Origin: CAVXTF01 sp963701375
GTDB lineage: Bacteria; Actinomycetota; Acidimicrobiia; Acidimicrobiales; CAVXTF01
Direction: 5' to 3'
Length of the DNA stretch: 64,000 nucleotides
Assembly (NCBI GenBank): GCA_963701375.1
Contig: CAVOZT010000003.1
Span: 434,001-498,000, forward strand
Shown piece by piece: positions 1 through 9,149 of the stretch. Under the pieces are notes generated by a model. The model ran no database searches. It worked only from the letters and a program-made list of their open reading frames with translations, and had not been told where the DNA came from. Within the stretch, counting starts at the first letter, position 1. Every line of letters begins with the position of its first letter. The position numbers and the translations under genes were made by a program.

Positions 1-876
1 CCATATCTCGTGGCCCGGAGGCGGAAATCCGAACAGCTCCAACTCTCTCGGTGTCGAACGTTCGACGAACCTCGTCCATCCCCGGTCGTTCGCGCGCGAC
101 TGTGCTTCGTCATACCCGATCCACTCGTGTGCCGCGTTGCGGAACGCCAGTGCGAGCGTCGTTCTCGAAGTGCCGGCTTCGGCAAATGCAGTACCCCGGT
201 GAAATACGTCTGAACGGTATGCGAGGTACGAGCCCCTCACCCCTGTCGCAGACCGCTCGGCGGCGTAGATCTCGGGCGCATAGTCCGGCATCAGAACTGG
301 GAACTCCGACGAGACGCTCTGCGTATCGCGGACCGAAACCAAACTCGTAGGGTTCTCCGCTGCGGTCACGTCGGTCATGTAGAGAAAGCCCTCGAGGTTC
401 CACCACGGATACCTTCCCACCGCGGGGAGCCACGAGTGATTCCGGTCGGTGTGCATCGGCTGTTCGTAATTGGTCACGCCTTCGTACTTGGCGGTTGCGC
501 CTATCTGGTACAGGCGGATGTCCCGGTCGCCGAGAGCACGCTCGGCGAAATCAACGAGCGAAGGATGGACACAGAGCCGGTTCAGGGTTCCCTTTCCCGG
601 GAACGGAAACTTACCCTGCCAGTTGTGCTGGTCCGGACGGAACCCGGGCCCTTCGTCCGGCCACACGAACTCCTCCTCGTGAGCCGGAGGATTTCCCAGT
701 CGCTGCCGGGTCACGCCTTCAGGGTCAGCGTGGTACTCGTCGTTCGTCGGGAACATCAGGTGCAGGTCGTCGTAAGCGCGGTCGATCTCGTCGGTCGAAA
801 CGAGCCCCGAAATCAGCACCCAACCTTCGGTGCGCCAGGTCTCCACCTCTTCGTCTGTCGCCAGCCGTGACCCCAT
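1..876 (-). CDS. Phytanoyl-CoA dioxygenase (PhyH) family protein, 3' end cut by window edge
   Basis: The open frame runs from an ATG at 876 to the first base of the window without a stop, giving 292 visible residues. It reads as a non-haem Fe(II)/2-oxoglutarate dioxygenase of the PhyH family. The iron-binding triad is visible: H142 and D144 in MHTDRNH, and the distal H226 in SDVFHRG. R238, in a SRTTLALAF strand, is the usual 2-oxoglutarate-binding arginine. Family members hydroxylate small molecules or lipids; the substrate cannot be told from the sequence. It is transcribed in the same direction as the FHA-ABC operon upstream, separated by 86 bases that hold a hairpin. A second, more distant PhyH gene lies at 33721-34699. 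The fold is well supported; the function is open. Confidence 0.85.
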   Translation of the reverse strand, partial: MGSRLATDEEVETWRTEGWVLISGLVSTDEIDRAYDDLHLMFPTNDEYHADPEGVTRQRLGNPPAHEEEFVWPDEGPGFRPDQHNWQGKFPFPGKGTLNRLCVHPSLVDFAERALGDRDIRLYQIGATAKYEGVTNYEQPMHTDRNHSWLPAVGRYPWWNLEGFLYMTDVTAAENPTSLVSVRDTQSVSSEFPVLMPDYAPEIYAAERSATGVRGSYLAYRSDVFHRGTAFAEAGTSRTTLALAFRNAAHEWIGYDEAQSRANDRGWTRFVERSTPRELELFGFPPPGHEIW

Positions 877-899
877 GAATGCGCTCCGTTTCCCGTCAA

Positions 900-925
900 A
901 TCGAGCGAAGTCTAAGCCGCTCGAT
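900..925. terminator. Inverted repeat between FHA-ABC permease and PhyH gene
   Basis: An 8-bp perfect stem (ATCGAGCG and CGCTCGAT) closes a 10-base loop between the permease stop at 963 and the PhyH start at 876, both on the minus strand. There is no clear T-tract, so it could be a weak terminator, an mRNA-stabilising stem or a protein site. Confidence 0.3.
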
Positions 926-962
926 CGTTCCCTGACTTTGTTCTACGACGGGCACCGAAGTC

Positions 963-2006
963 CTATCGACGGGCACCCGCGGTGTTCAACCGTCTTCTGC
1001 CCAGGTCGATCCGCCGGAGGAAATGCCATGCTGCCGCCAGGAACAATGCGGTCATCAGGACCAAGATCCCGATTGCGAGAACCCATGGCTCGGCCGTATG
1101 GCGCCATGCTCCGGTTCCCACGGCTGCGTTCATCAATTGCTCTCTTATGTAAGGGGTGGGATAGGGCTTACCCACCAGCTGACGGATCTCGGCGTTCCCG
1201 ATTGTGAGGCTGTCGAGATAAGACGTCATCAGCTGGTTGAGGCTCGCTGTCGACGCCATCGCCCTCATCCCCAAATTGGCGCCGGTCAGATCGCCGAGCA
1301 CCTTCAACAGCAGGCTCGGGTTCTCGGCTTGCAGCAGTGGGAGCGAAAGCGTCATCTGAACGACGAGCACGATGGGCAACGAGAGCACGGCCTGGTCCGA
1401 CCTGCGTACACGAGCAGAGACGGCGAGCCCTAGGGCCATGCCGGCAAGACCGGAAAGCGCAACGGCGATCAGGATCTCCGTCATCTGGGAGCTGAACACC
1501 GATCCGACGCCCAACGGCCGAAGTCCCGACAACAGGCCTGGGAACGACTGTTGTATCAACGGAATGATGTTGAACGTGTCTTGTGGGGGAAGCGACTGCC
1601 GAGAGAATCCGATGAACACCAGCACGACGGACTGCACGACGGTGATGGTTCCGAAGACGACCGCCTTGGAGCCCAGATAAGCCGGAATAGACAGACCGAC
1701 GGCGCGCTCGCGGCGGTACAGCGGTAGCTCTTTCACGATCTCGCGGATCGAGTTCGAAGCTCCCAACCAAGTTGCCGACACCACGAGAAGCCACAGGAGC
1801 AGACCCGCGAAAGGGCCCTGTGTGGTGGAGAGGGTGTGGGCCGGAAAGAGGAGAGCGATGATCAGACCGAATAGCGGCGCCTGCATTGCGAGAAGAGCCA
1901 GTGTTCTCTTGTCCCCGCGCAGGATCCGCAATTGACGGCGCACGAGGACGAGGAACTGCCTCGTCGGAGTGACCGGGCTGGGAAGGGCGCGCGATCCGGC
2001 CCCCAT
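963..2006 (-). CDS. ABC-2 type permease half of an Rv1747-like FHA-ABC transporter
   Basis: This is the membrane domain of an ABCG-like transporter, 347 residues in this frame. It has about six hydrophobic segments: an early pair at roughly residues 38-55 and 66-85, several in the middle, and a last one near 310-330. In the Rv1747 family this domain is fused behind two FHA domains and an ATPase. Here the ATPase frame and the permease frame differ by one base. Removing one C from the five-C run at 2000-2004 joins them into a single reading frame of about 861 residues, close to Rv1747 in length. The ATG at 2006 is therefore probably an internal codon rather than a true start. Substrate unknown; the mycobacterial homologue is linked to cell-wall glycolipid export. 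Confidence 0.8.
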   Translation of the reverse strand: MGAGSRALPSPVTPTRQFLVLVRRQLRILRGDKRTLALLAMQAPLFGLIIALLFPAHTLSTTQGPFAGLLLWLLVVSATWLGASNSIREIVKELPLYRRERAVGLSIPAYLGSKAVVFGTITVVQSVVLVFIGFSRQSLPPQDTFNIIPLIQQSFPGLLSGLRPLGVGSVFSSQMTEILIAVALSGLAGMALGLAVSARVRRSDQAVLSLPIVLVVQMTLSLPLLQAENPSLLLKVLGDLTGANLGMRAMASTASLNQLMTSYLDSLTIGNAEIRQLVGKPYPTPYIREQLMNAAVGTGAWRHTAEPWVLAIGILVLMTALFLAAAWHFLRRIDLGRRRLNTAGARR

Positions 2007-3549
2007 GGGTCACCCACAACGCCACGTCCGCCTGGCGAAGCGCCCTGTCCACGAAGCGGTCGTGGTCGGGGTCGCCGCGAAAACGTGCGGCAAGGTCGTC
2101 GACGTCGGGAGCTTCGAGCAGTCGGAAGATCTCTGCGTATCCTCCCGTGACGCCACATCGAGCGAAGTAGGCGAGCGCAAGATCCGGAGGCCCGTAGTAC
2201 GCGACGTGACCGCCGCGGGTGAGGAACAGGACCCGGTCGACGAGACTCAGGCTCTGAGTTGCATGCGTGACCACGACAACGATGCGCCCTCGATCAGCGA
2301 GCTCGCGCAAAACCGACATGACCTGATGTTCGTTGCCGGGATCGAGCCCCGACGTGGGCTCGTCGAGGAACAGCAGCGCCGGCTCGGTGAGAAGCTCGAT
2401 CGCGAGACTCGCCCGCTTCCGCTGACCGCCCGAAAGCTTGTCGATCCTCAGATCTGCACGTTGAGCCAGTCCCAGCTCGTCGACGACATGGTCGACCCGG
2501 GCTGCGCGACCAATCTTTCCGAGGTCCGGAGGCAGGCGCAACGAAGCCGCAGACTCGAGCTCCTGGCGGATCGTCAGCTGGGGATGAACGAGATCGTCCT
2601 GTGGCACGTAGCCGATTCGCGAACGGAGCTCGTCATAAGCGGCATAAAGGTCCCGCCCTGCAAACCGGACCCCACCTTCCGTCGGCGCGCCGAACCCGTT
2701 GAGTGCACGGAGGAGTGTTGTCTTACCGGCCCCCGACGGGCCGACGATCGCAAGCACGCTCCGAGACGGTAGAGAGAACGCCACATCCTCGAGCAGGGTT
2801 GTGCCGCCCTCCGTCACAACCTTCAAGCGAGCCACGTCGAGCGACGTGTCGTCTGCGGCGGAGAACTCTTCGAGCTTCCCCTGACGGAATCGGTACACGT
2901 GGTTTCCGAGAGAGACGACGTCGCCGTCGGACAACAAGCCTTGGGACACGCGCTCACCGTTCAAGAAGGTGCCGTTGTGGCTGCCGACGTCCTTCAACAA
3001 CCATGAGCCGTCAGAGCCGAGCCTCAACTCCGCGTGCCGACGAGACGCTCGTGGGTCGTCGGCGAGCACGATGTCGCTGGCGGAGTCGCGACCGATGGTC
3101 ACGACGTCTCCGGTCGGCTCGTACACGCTCGACAGACGCCCGAAGCTCGCACTTCCCGACTCCGAGCTGGGGGGACCCTGAGTTCCCGAGTGAGGTTGTG
3201 TGACGGGCTGAGGTTGTGTGACGGGCTGAGGTTGAGTGACGGGCTGGGGTTCTGTGACAAGTGCCAACTCGAGAACAGCGCCGTCTTCAGCTGAACCAAG
3301 AGTGACCGTCTTGGCCGAGGTGATTACCAACTGCCCCACGCGCCGTCCGTCGACCCACGTCCCGTTCGTGCTGCCGGCGTCGACCAATCGCCATGTACGG
3401 TCCGGGGTCGCTTCGATCCTCGCGTGGATCCGCGACACCTTCGGATTGTCCAAAACGATTTCGCAAGCCGGGTCACGACCGATGTCCAACTTGAGACCCG
3501 CTTCCCACGCGTAGCGGTGTCCGTTCACCTCTACATCGGGGATCTCCAT
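1999..3549 (-). CDS. Double-FHA ABC transporter ATPase half (Rv1747-like)
   Basis: The order of domains is FHA1 (about residues 1-90, with GRD, SRIH and STNG), a repetitive Gln-Pro-Val-Thr linker, FHA2 (about 145-225, with GRDS, SRRHAE and SHNG), then an ABC ATPase. The ATPase has Walker A GPSGAGKTT, signature LSGGQRKR and Walker B LLFLDEPTSG. FHA domains bind phosphothreonine, so transport is probably gated by the kinase and phosphatase encoded just upstream, as PknF gates Rv1747. The start is the ATG at 3549, 62 bases after the kinase stop. The same frame stays open to 1168 but loses all similarity after about 2000, where the permease resumes one frame over. A one-base insertion in C5 at 2000-2004 explains this. 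Confidence 0.88.
3193..3259. repeat. Short tandem repeat encoding the Pro/Gln/Thr linker between FHA1 and FHA2
   Basis: About three near-identical 18-bp units encode repeated PQPVTQ hexapeptides. The unit length is a multiple of three, so changes in copy number keep the frame. It is a flexible inter-domain linker and a candidate site for threonine phosphorylation. Confidence 0.7.
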
Positions 3550-3611
3550 TGCGGCATGATATCGATCGGTCTTGCAGAAAGTCGGTCCCGCGGCGGGCGA
3601 CGAAACGGGCG

Positions 3612-4910
3612 CTAATTGATCCGGCCTTCCACAGGGCCGAAGTCGATGTTCATTGGGCGCACGTAAAGACGCTGATCCGGCTGCACCGTCTTTGCCGTCT
3701 CCCCGTCAGGCACGACGATCCAGGTCGATTCGGTGAGGTTCCTCAACGTAAAGCGGCCAGGTTTGTCGGGATGACGTTCCACCAACCCCAATGCCTGGTC
3801 GTACGAGCGGTCGTTCATGAGATGGTGCGACGTCACCGACGCCCCTTCGCAAAGCACGACTTTATGGCCCCGCACCTCGAGAAGATCGGGGGTCGGTATT
3901 ACGGCGCCACAGTTCCAGCACGCGTGCGAAGGGTCGTCCGGGTCCCAGAAGATCTCGGCCGCACACGAGCAGATGTCAGCCACGTCGGAAAGACGCACGA
4001 GGGCTCTCCGCCACGCGCTCGGAGTCACGCGTGCCGAGACCGAAGGAGTTTTCAGTCCTGTGGTGAATGCCTTCTCGAACAGTGCCCGGAAAAACACGGG
4101 GTAGATGTTCCAATACGTGAGCATGGCATCGCCCGCCACAGGGCGATTCGAATCGTCGTCGGGATCGAAGACGAAAAGAGGGTCGAAGGCGAAGTTCCGG
4201 CGCATCAGGTCGTCAGACGAGATGTGATGCTCCGGGGCCGAGCAGTGCTCGGAGTTTGAGCGTGTTCCCTCGAGCGGGTGACCCCGGACGAACACGATGA
4301 ACAAGAAGACAGCCAGGGAGTAGAGATCCGTGGCCGTACACGGGAGCAGCTCGTCGCGCAGGATCTCCGGAGCCATGAACTCGTTACTTCCTTTGACGAA
4401 CACATCGCCATCGTCCAATCCGACGTTGTCGTTGTCGCAGATCGCCACTTCGGCGCTGGCCGGGTCGACGAAGAGGTTCCGGAAGTTGATGTCTCGATAG
4501 CAATGCCCGGAAGCGTGCAGCGCGGCGAAGGCATCCACCAGGTTGCGCCCGATTCTGATGAGCACCCGGAAGCCCGGCTCGTCTTTAAGCATCTGCGCGA
4601 AGGAGATGAAGCGTGGCGCCATGTATGGCATCACGTAACCGAAACCGTCGAGCTCGTTGCTCGTAACGAGGTCGATGGGCCAAATGAAGGCTTTGTGAGG
4701 GCGGGGCCGCTCCGTCAATGCCGCAATGGACGTCTGCAGGGCAGCCGAGCGCGGACCGGTCCGCAACCACTTGAGAGCGAGCAGCGTGTCGCCGACCTTT
4801 GCCTCGTAAACGACTCCCTGGGCGCCTTGATTCAACTGGCGACCGACGGTCAAGAAGGCTCCCGCCCTCAGCATCGACAGCGTGTCGCCCTCCATCGGCA
4901 TCCGGCTCAT
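3612..4910 (-). CDS. Atypical Ser/Thr protein kinase with C-terminal zinc ribbon and FHA-like tail
   Basis: The protein has 432 residues if translation starts at the ATG whose ATGA overlaps the phosphatase stop; an upstream codon at 4943 is less likely. Kinase landmarks: glycine loop NQGAQGVVYE (28-37), K47 in LALKWL, catalytic loop YRDINFRN with D140 and N145, and CDND (D159/D161) in place of DFG. The kinase domain is followed by a four-cysteine zinc ribbon (C315, C317, C332, C335). The C-terminal region of roughly 90 residues is beta-rich; its SHHL, LRNL and DFG-like spacing recalls an FHA fold, which is an inference. It is the third gene of a vWA-PP2C-kinase operon, so its likely targets are its own neighbours, including the FHA transporter. 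Kinase identity is strong; the exact subfamily is less so. Confidence 0.82.
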   Translation of the reverse strand: MSRMPMEGDTLSMLRAGAFLTVGRQLNQGAQGVVYEAKVGDTLLALKWLRTGPRSAALQTSIAALTERPRPHKAFIWPIDLVTSNELDGFGYVMPYMAPRFISFAQMLKDEPGFRVLIRIGRNLVDAFAALHASGHCYRDINFRNLFVDPASAEVAICDNDNVGLDDGDVFVKGSNEFMAPEILRDELLPCTATDLYSLAVFLFIVFVRGHPLEGTRSNSEHCSAPEHHISSDDLMRRNFAFDPLFVFDPDDDSNRPVAGDAMLTYWNIYPVFFRALFEKAFTTGLKTPSVSARVTPSAWRRALVRLSDVADICSCAAEIFWDPDDPSHACWNCGAVIPTPDLLEVRGHKVVLCEGASVTSHHLMNDRSYDQALGLVERHPDKPGRFTLRNLTESTWIVVPDGETAKTVQPDQRLYVRPMNIDFGPVEGRIN

Positions 4911-6292
4911 GACACTGAGGAGGTCGTGCCTGCACCGGGGCACAAATCAACAGACGTACCCTGCGCGCCCGTCGGCACGCACTTCACCTGAAGAGACTTG
5001 GTGTCCACCAGGTAACGGACCTTCCCTCCGAAGCCGGACACCGTGATCGTGGCCGCGGTGCCGGTCATGGGCGGCCCGGAGCTTTCCAGGCGGCCCGAGG
5101 AACTCACTTCACGCGGATCGGTGATCGTGATCCGCCACACTCGGTCGTCGGAGAGCACGAACAACGATTTACCCTCTTGCACGTAGGGCCCGATCTGCAC
5201 TTGCGGCGGCAGAGGCAGACTTATCTTCGCTCCCGTGAGCGGGTTGCGCACCGCGACAGAAGAGGTATGTGCCGGTGACTTGACCTTGCCAGGGTTCTTG
5301 CTCGCTTCGTTCGAAGAGACGACGAAGAGGACTGCTGCCGCCACGGCCAGGAGCAAGACCACGCCGGAGGTCGTCAGCCACAGCCAACGTGCACGGCGGT
5401 TGCGCGGCGCCACACGGCCTCTGTGTTCGTCCGGTTCCAGTATCAATGCGACCGTCGTGTCGTCCCCGCTACCGTCCGGTGAAGCGCAACGTTCGGTCCA
5501 TTCCCGAAGCTGGCCGCCTACCCAGACGGCACCGTGCTCTTCGAGCAGTTCCGCGAGGTCGGCGCTGACGACCGGCTGCCACGGATCGGCGACCTGAGAG
5601 TTGCCGTATCCGTCGGTGGCGAGGACGAGGCCCAAAGGGGGCGACTTGGTGCGGTCGACGCTGCCGTACCGGAAAGCATCCAGAGCTGTGACCTGGCACA
5701 GGCTCGTCGTCCTGTGGCCATCGAGGCGCGGATCGGCCGGCACGGGCAGAAGCGCGGAGCCATCCGATTGCACCGCGACGACGTCCCCGTCCCCGATCTG
5801 GATGCACAAGACCCACCTCGGCGCCCAGATCGCCAAGATGAGAGTCGACCCGTACGCCACGTCGGGTCGGTCGCCTTGTGCTCTCAGTGCATCTTCTGCT
5901 TCGCTGAACGGCTTCGAGGCCACGTCGTCAGCGACCATCGAGCGCCACTGCTCGAGAATCGCGGGGATGATCGTGTCCTTGGCCACGGCCTCGATCGCGG
6001 GCATCGACCTGCTCGGCCCGAGCAGCTCCGCTGCTGCGGCTACACATTCACACGCTGCTGTTACTGCGAATCGCGAACCAGAGTCGCTTCGGAAATGGCG
6101 GCGGTTGCCGTGCCCGTCGGCGACGGCAACGACCACGGCTTGGTCGGCGCCTATCTCGAGGGCCGATGTGAGATACGAATCCTGATTCGGCAAGCCCATT
6201 GCCACGTGGGCCGACCCCCGTGAGCTCTCGGCGAAGACGAGCCATGGCTCCGAAGGTAGAGGATCGGCGACAGGCGATCCCGTCTGCGTCAT
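4907..6292 (-). CDS. PP2C-type protein phosphatase with membrane anchor and extracytoplasmic domain
   Basis: The 461-residue protein begins with a PP2C-like domain: NQDSY near residue 37, the metal-site ADGHGN at 58-63, IGDGD at 167-171, ATDGYGN at 225-231 and GSGDDTT at 275-280. This is the divergent PP2C class seen beside vWA/TerY genes, not the PstP class (see 60068-61636). A single hydrophobic helix at about 303-325 follows a basic stretch. It leaves about 135 residues outside the membrane, with two cysteines near the C-terminus that could form a disulfide. The protein may therefore sense something outside the cell and dephosphorylate targets inside. It starts two bases after the vWA stop and overlaps the kinase start by ATGA, so the three genes are almost certainly co-translated. 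Confidence 0.85.
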   Translation of the reverse strand: MTQTGSPVADPLPSEPWLVFAESSRGSAHVAMGLPNQDSYLTSALEIGADQAVVVAVADGHGNRRHFRSDSGSRFAVTAACECVAAAAELLGPSRSMPAIEAVAKDTIIPAILEQWRSMVADDVASKPFSEAEDALRAQGDRPDVAYGSTLILAIWAPRWVLCIQIGDGDVVAVQSDGSALLPVPADPRLDGHRTTSLCQVTALDAFRYGSVDRTKSPPLGLVLATDGYGNSQVADPWQPVVSADLAELLEEHGAVWVGGQLREWTERCASPDGSGDDTTVALILEPDEHRGRVAPRNRRARWLWLTTSGVVLLLAVAAAVLFVVSSNEASKNPGKVKSPAHTSSVAVRNPLTGAKISLPLPPQVQIGPYVQEGKSLFVLSDDRVWRITITDPREVSSSGRLESSGPPMTGTAATITVSGFGGKVRYLVDTKSLQVKCVPTGAQGTSVDLCPGAGTTSSVS

Positions 6293-6294
6293 GT

Positions 6295-6991
6295 TCAGAC
6301 GATGGTTTCGCGATCGGACGAACCAAGACCGGTCTGCGTTCCGGGGGTGAAGAGCTGATCGGACATCGCGCCCCGGTCCACGACTGCATCTGACAACTGC
6401 GAGACGGCGATCGACACCGCCACGAGCCTGTCGGCGATCTCATCGGTGTTCTCGGCGACGAGAACAGGAACCTTCGGATCCCCTATGAACTGCTCGAGAT
6501 ACTCGCGATCCGCGTCCCTGCCGATCGCCATGGCCAAGCGAAGAGCCGAGTGGCCGGCGGGGAGCGAGGTGAGTGCCTCGAGGCCCGCGTCGAACTCGCC
6601 GGGACCGTCCGTCGGACGCCCGTCGGTGACGAGGAGAATGGCCGGGTTGAACGCCCTGTCCTCGAGCTTCCCCGGTCCGATCGCTTCAGCGACCGCGCGA
6701 AAAGCTTGGCCCATGTTCGTCCAGCCGCGGTGGACAGCCTGCAACGGCTTCCAGTTGATCTCCGACACGGGACACGGTTCTTCTATATGCCACTCGTGAG
6801 CAGTTGCAAACCCGAGGACACGCACGAGAACCTGCGCCCTCAGTTGGTCGCGCTCCCGATTCGGCGAGATGGGAGAGCATGTCGGCGATCGCGAAGTTGA
6901 GTGCCTGCATCTTCTCGCCGGCCATCCCGCCCGATTGGTCCGCCATGATTATGAAATGCAGTGGGCGCCGCGCCACTCCACCGCCTGGCAT
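6295..6991 (-). CDS. TerY-like von Willebrand factor A (vWA) domain protein, one-base frame shift
   Basis: The vWA fold is shown by the MIDAS motif DQSGGM near the N-terminus (canonical DxSxS, with Gly at the last position), the threonine motif WTNMGQAF, and the third motif VTDGRPTDG. About 230 residues is the length of a TerY-type single vWA domain. The ATG at 6991 is the likely start. The first part and the rest are in different frames; deleting one C from CCC at 6855-6857 restores the smooth sequence AESERDQLRAQVLVRVLG. vWA proteins of this type scaffold partner kinases and phosphatases in the Ter/TerY-P systems. It is the first gene of the operon, 29 bases after the DapB-like gene. Confidence 0.8.
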
Positions 6992-7020
6992 CAGCGTGCG
7001 CGGAGCATCAGGTACGGGGT

Positions 7021-8092
7021 TCAGCGGATTGTCCCCTCGCCCGCGATCAAGGGAAGGTCGAGGGCGGTCACCCATCCGCCCGGCAACTCGTTGACCGCGG
7101 GGATCGCATTGAGGGCCCGTAATCCCGTGGCAAGACACCCTGCTGCGGCCGCGTTCGCGACCAGACCCGTCGGTGAACCGAAATGCGGTTTCCTGTGTGA
7201 TCGAAGGACTTCCGTCGATAACCACCTGGTACACGTCGTCCAGATTCCCACGCGGCCAGTCAGGCGCCGAGTGCTCACCTACCCGGTTCACGTGCTCGAG
7301 CGAGATTCGTGGCTCGCCCCCGACGATCCCGTTGATGGTGAACCGGACAGCGGCAACCGTGCCGGCCGCGACGATGCCCTTGGCGGTCTGGATCGGGGAA
7401 TCGGTGACCCACTTTTCCCACGTGGTCGTGATCTCGTCGAGCTTCACCCCGGCGGCGTTCGCCATCATCGGAACGGTCGCGCCCCACGCGACGATCAGTA
7501 TTTCGGGGGTCTCCAGAAGGCATCTGTGTTCGGGGGGAAAGCCAATTCCCATCTCGTTCTCGTAGTCCCCCACGTAGTTCGTGTAGTCGAGCAGCTCCCT
7601 CGCACAGACCGACCTCACCTCGCTGCAGAGCCCCATGAGCGTCATGGGGAAGAGGTCATTGGCGAATCCCGGGTCGATGCCGGTCGTGAAACATGATGCA
7701 TTGCCGAGCTCGCATGCTTCTGTGATCGGATCGATCCACGTAGGCGGGTTGTATCCAGAGCGCGGCCAGACCCAGGGGGTCATCGCAGTCGAGACGACGT
7801 CGATCCCGGCGCGCAGAAACGCGCTCATGACCCGGATGTTCTCGTCGGCATGCGCGGCCGTAGGGCCGTAATGGGCGACGGCGTCAGGCGCCAGGGCGAC
7901 GAGCTCGTCGATATCGGTCGTCGCGATCACACCGATAGGGCCGATCCCGCTCAACTCTCCGGCGTCTTGACCGGCTTTCTCCGCCTGGTGCACGCCGACA
8001 CCGACAAGCTCGAAGCTGGGGTGTCGGACGATCTCCGAGATCACCATCTTCCCGACGAACCCTGTCCCCCACACGACGACTCGTTTGGTCAC
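7021..8092 (-). CDS. NAD(P)-binding DapB-like (dihydrodipicolinate reductase-like) protein, one-base frame shift
   Basis: The N-terminus MTKRVVVWGTGFVGKMV is a Rossmann nucleotide-binding motif. The middle contains TGIDPGFANDLF, typical of the mycobacterial-type family usually annotated as dihydrodipicolinate reductase but found in catabolic loci. About 356 residues once repaired. After residue 310 the frame changes; deleting one C from CCC at 7166-7168 joins TDGLVANAAAAG to the expected C-terminus ending LPLIAGEGTIR. True DapB is shorter (about 250 residues), so this is probably an oxidoreductase of unknown substrate rather than the lysine enzyme. The following vWA gene begins 29 bases downstream, so read-through transcription is possible. 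Confidence 0.72.
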
Positions 8093-8182
8093 TCGATCCC
8101 CTCTGTCCGAACGCTCTGATCACGTCAAGCTAAGCGGAGCCGGCTTTCACGGTCGAGTACGTTCACGTCCCGGGAGGTTTCC

Positions 8183-9136
8183 GTGAGGCTTTGGGACGAC
8201 GGTTTGGAGGAGGCCCGGGGGACGATCAGGACCGAATCCCGGGATTTCGTCGAGCGGATGTCGAGCCCGGAACCGAACAGCACCTCCGTGGCAGACCGCG
8301 TCCGGGCCCTCAGAGAGGGGGAGTCGGCCTGGGTGCTGCGTTCGGACAACGCGACCGACCGGACGATCAGCGGGCCATCAGGCGAGCTCCGCGTCCGACA
8401 GTTCCTCCCCGAGCAGGTCAACGGAGCGATGCTTCACATCCACGGCGGGGGGTGGATGACAGGCGGGCCCGAGATGATGGATCTCCTGAACGACGCCATG
8501 AGCAAGGCGTCGAACCTTGTGATCGTGAGCGTCAACTACCGGCTTGCGCCCGAGCACCCCTACCCTGCAGGTCCCGACGATTGCGAGGCTGCGGCCCTGT
8601 GGCTCATTACAAACGCGCGAGCGGAGTTCGGGACCAACCGCTTGTTGATCGGCGGGGAGTCCGCAGGCGCCCACTTGTCTGCGGTGACGCTTCTCCGACT
8701 GCGGGACAAGCACTCCTGCGCCGACCGATTCTGTGGAGCGAACCTGGTCTTCGGCGCCTACGACCTCGGCTTCCCTCCGAGTGCGAGGGGGATCGGGATG
8801 CAGTCAGGGAGAGACCTTCTCGACCCTGAGAGCATGCGGTTCATGGTCGAGCAGTTCGCGCCAGGAACTACGCCCGACGAGCGGCGCACGCCCGACCTGT
8901 CACCGCTTTACGCAGACTTGTCGGGCATGCCGCGAGCGCTCTTCACCGTCGGTACCGACGACCACCTGATCGACGACTCGCTGTTTCTTGCCGCCAGATG
9001 GGTGATCGCGGGGTGCGAGGCCGAACTACTCGTCTATCCGGACGCTCCCCACGGCTGCATAGGCGTCCCGACCGTGATGAGTCACTGGTGGCCGAGGCTT
9101 TCAGATTTCGTACGGTCGTGCTTGGATCGAGGATGA
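8183..9136 (+). CDS. Alpha/beta hydrolase, hormone-sensitive-lipase (HSL) family esterase
   Basis: 317 residues. The oxyanion-hole motif HGGGW (about residue 89), the nucleophile motif GESAG (about 158), the acid in GTDDHLIDD and the histidine in DAPHG together define family IV (HSL) esterases, which hydrolyse short-chain esters or lactones. The GTG start at 8183 is supported by GGGAGG at 8172-8177, five bases upstream. It is divergent from the DapB-like gene and sits beside other catabolic genes, so it probably removes an acyl group from a small substrate. No signal peptide is seen, so it is cytoplasmic. Confidence 0.88.
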   Translation: MRLWDDGLEEARGTIRTESRDFVERMSSPEPNSTSVADRVRALREGESAWVLRSDNATDRTISGPSGELRVRQFLPEQVNGAMLHIHGGGWMTGGPEMMDLLNDAMSKASNLVIVSVNYRLAPEHPYPAGPDDCEAAALWLITNARAEFGTNRLLIGGESAGAHLSAVTLLRLRDKHSCADRFCGANLVFGAYDLGFPPSARGIGMQSGRDLLDPESMRFMVEQFAPGTTPDERRTPDLSPLYADLSGMPRALFTVGTDDHLIDDSLFLAARWVIAGCEAELLVYPDAPHGCIGVPTVMSHWWPRLSDFVRSCLDRG

Positions 9137-9149
9137 GGTAGAGCGCGGC

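Noticed and set aside
3193..3259. Short direct repeats as a regulatory site
   Set aside because: They lie inside the FHA-ABC coding frame and keep the frame as a linker.
963..3549. Programmed ribosomal frameshifting in the FHA-ABC gene
   Set aside because: No slippery heptamer with a following pseudoknot is evident, and many unrelated genes here show the same kind of shift.
6686..8092. A single DapB-vWA fusion protein of 468 residues
   Set aside because: The frame joins two unrelated genes through an out-of-frame, arginine-rich stretch; each gene is completed by a separate one-base shift.
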